This document shows, one piece after another, positions 62,980-64,000 of a DNA stretch of 64,000 nt. Each line of letters starts with the position of its first letter. The first letter of the stretch is position 1. The DNA lies in the NCBI GenBank assembly GCA_000310025.1, contig FN649752.1, positions 3,266,566 through 3,330,565 on the forward strand. Reading direction: 5' to 3'. The notes below the pieces were generated by a model. That model searched no databases. It worked only from the letters and a program-made list of their open reading frames with translations, and was not told the DNA's origin. This stretch comes from Ectocarpus siliculosus (lineage: Eukaryota > Sar > Phaeophyceae > Ectocarpales > Ectocarpaceae). The translations under genes were made by a program, and so were the position numbers.

Positions 62980-63125
62980 TCAGGCGTTGAGCCGATGTCC
63001 GTCGCATTGCCGGGCAGCTTCGCGGCACTCGTAGACTCCTGGACCCCCAGTCCAGCCCGAGCGGCTCCCAAAGCACTCGGTCGAGTGAAGTTCGCATCCG
63101 CTGCGTAGTTGGCCGTCCTATTCCG
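62980..63125 (-). CDS. Candidate exon of an unidentified protein
   Basis: A minus-strand frame encodes NRTANYAADANFTRPSALGA and GLGVQESTSAAKLPGNATDI. The composition looks protein-like and the strand agrees with neighbouring candidates, but neither splice border nor family is known. Confidence 0.3.
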
Positions 63126-63316
63126 GTGGTCAAACACGACAGCAGATATTGAGTTAGCAACAAGGACACCACTGAAATACGCTGGACTGAAACAATAATC
63201 TCAAACAATAATCTCCAGACGCGAAGATTACGAAGATTAAGGATTTCGAGGTATTGAATGGTTGCTACTATTAGCCTAACTACTCTTGTATTGTGTCCCA
63301 AACCCCTTATCTTTCC

Positions 63317-63505
63317 AGCGTGTTCAATAAACGAAGTGCAACAGCATTCTCACCCTCCGGTGCTTGATTCAGCAGATAGCCTAGGACGGACTGGTAGCCG
63401 AGGAACATCTGCTCGCCGAGCAGTATGTACTTGTTCCTCCCGCCGAATGCCCGACGAAGGGGCCCCCGATGTACTCAAGCTCCGCTTCCTCGAAGAACCA
63501 CTGCT
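63317..63505 (-). CDS. Candidate exon with an apparent one-base frame break
   Basis: After an acceptor (ACCATACAG) the minus strand reads QWFFEEAELEYIGGPFVG. A sensible sequence, FGGRNKYILLGEQMFLGYQS followed by VLGYLLNQAPEGENAVALRLLNTL in two pieces, then continues in another frame. A single missing base near 63438 would explain this. It may be the N-terminal part of the membrane-protein gene downstream. No family is recognised. Confidence 0.4.
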
Positions 63506-63680
63506 GTATGGTCCACACAAAGTGGAAAAAAAAAGAAGGTGTATCTTCAATGACCGTGGGATGGTTGGTGGTGAGGCTGCTTGTCGTCAGCCGAAAAATA
63601 TAGAGTTAAATGCAGAGGTTGGACGGGGAAGATGGGCAAATTATAACCTCGCTGGGTTTATGTTCAAGATGTGCGTTGAT

Positions 63681-63813
63681 TCGTCTCTATTCACCTGAAC
63701 AACACACTACCAGTACCGAGATTGGACGGGGACAACGTTGACGCGTATACTATCATCTCGGTGCGTAAATCTTCGCGATACGTCTATTCACCTGAATAAC
63801 ACACTGCCAGTAC
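63681..63813. repeat. Pair of 33-bp direct repeats
   Basis: CGTCTCTATTCACCTGAACA (63682) and CGTCTATTCACCTGAATAAC (63781) continue with CACACTACCAGTAC and CACACTGCCAGTAC. They lie about 98 bp apart in non-coding sequence. Confidence 0.8.
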
Positions 63814-64000
63814 AATTTCACTCTCAGTGGTGACGTTGAATGCAAAATATGTCGGGTGAAGGGCGAGGTGGTTGACCTCGGCAAACTATTAGCGGTGAGA
63901 CAAAACGAACACTCTGGCATATAGCTGCGGTAAAGGACAAGGTGGTCGACCTTCTTCAAACATGCAGTGACCCATACGGAAGAACTACGACGACAATCGA

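Overview
This window reads as nuclear DNA of a photosynthetic stramenopile, most likely a brown alga or close relative. The genes have many GT-AG introns, often 0.2-1.8 kb. Two proteins begin with a signal peptide ending in an Ala/Phe motif of the kind used by secondary-plastid algae (SRAF, CTAF). IFT20 implies a flagellated stage, and neighbouring genes alternate strand, as is known for Ectocarpus. The genus is inference; no species-specific marker was seen. Coordinates of spliced genes are spans from first to last coding base; exon positions are in the evidence text and were chosen by hand from frame continuity and splice consensus.

Layout: 0.5-4.9 kb (-) kynurenine 3-monooxygenase-like flavoprotein; 5.2-10.5 kb (+) complete DHX35-type DEAH helicase in nine phase-consistent exons; 10.7-13.6 kb (-) uridine kinase/phosphoribulokinase-like P-loop kinase; 13.6-21.4 kb repeat-rich region without a convincing gene, holding a foldback, a MITE and a short LINE tail; 21.4-23.0 kb (-) IFT20; 23.4-29.9 kb (+) monodehydroascorbate-reductase-type FAD/NAD oxidoreductase with an EF-hand-like C-terminus; 31.3-34.1 kb (-) beta-tubulin with a 17-nt microexon; 34.4-38.5 kb (+) SLC35C2-like transporter; 38.5-43.4 kb mostly unassigned, with a 270-bp foldback whose arms look coding-derived; 43.4-45.5 kb (-) unknown plastid-targeted protein; 47.9-56.7 kb (+) large ubiquitin-specific protease with a 5'-truncated LINE in an intron; 59.2-63.5 kb (-) exons of one or more unidentified, partly membrane-embedded proteins.

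Three gene pairs are head-to-head across 336-438 bp (KMO-like/DHX35, IFT20/oxidoreductase, tubulin/transporter), suggesting shared promoters. The genes are ordinary eukaryotic housekeeping functions and do not form one pathway. The most unusual items are the tubulin microexon, a LINE family ending in poly(C) rather than poly(A), the oxidoreductase-EF-hand fusion, the USP with a disrupted catalytic exon and a duplicated exon junction, and several undescribed foldback/MITE elements. No retroviral, LTR, Polinton or viral copy was recognised.
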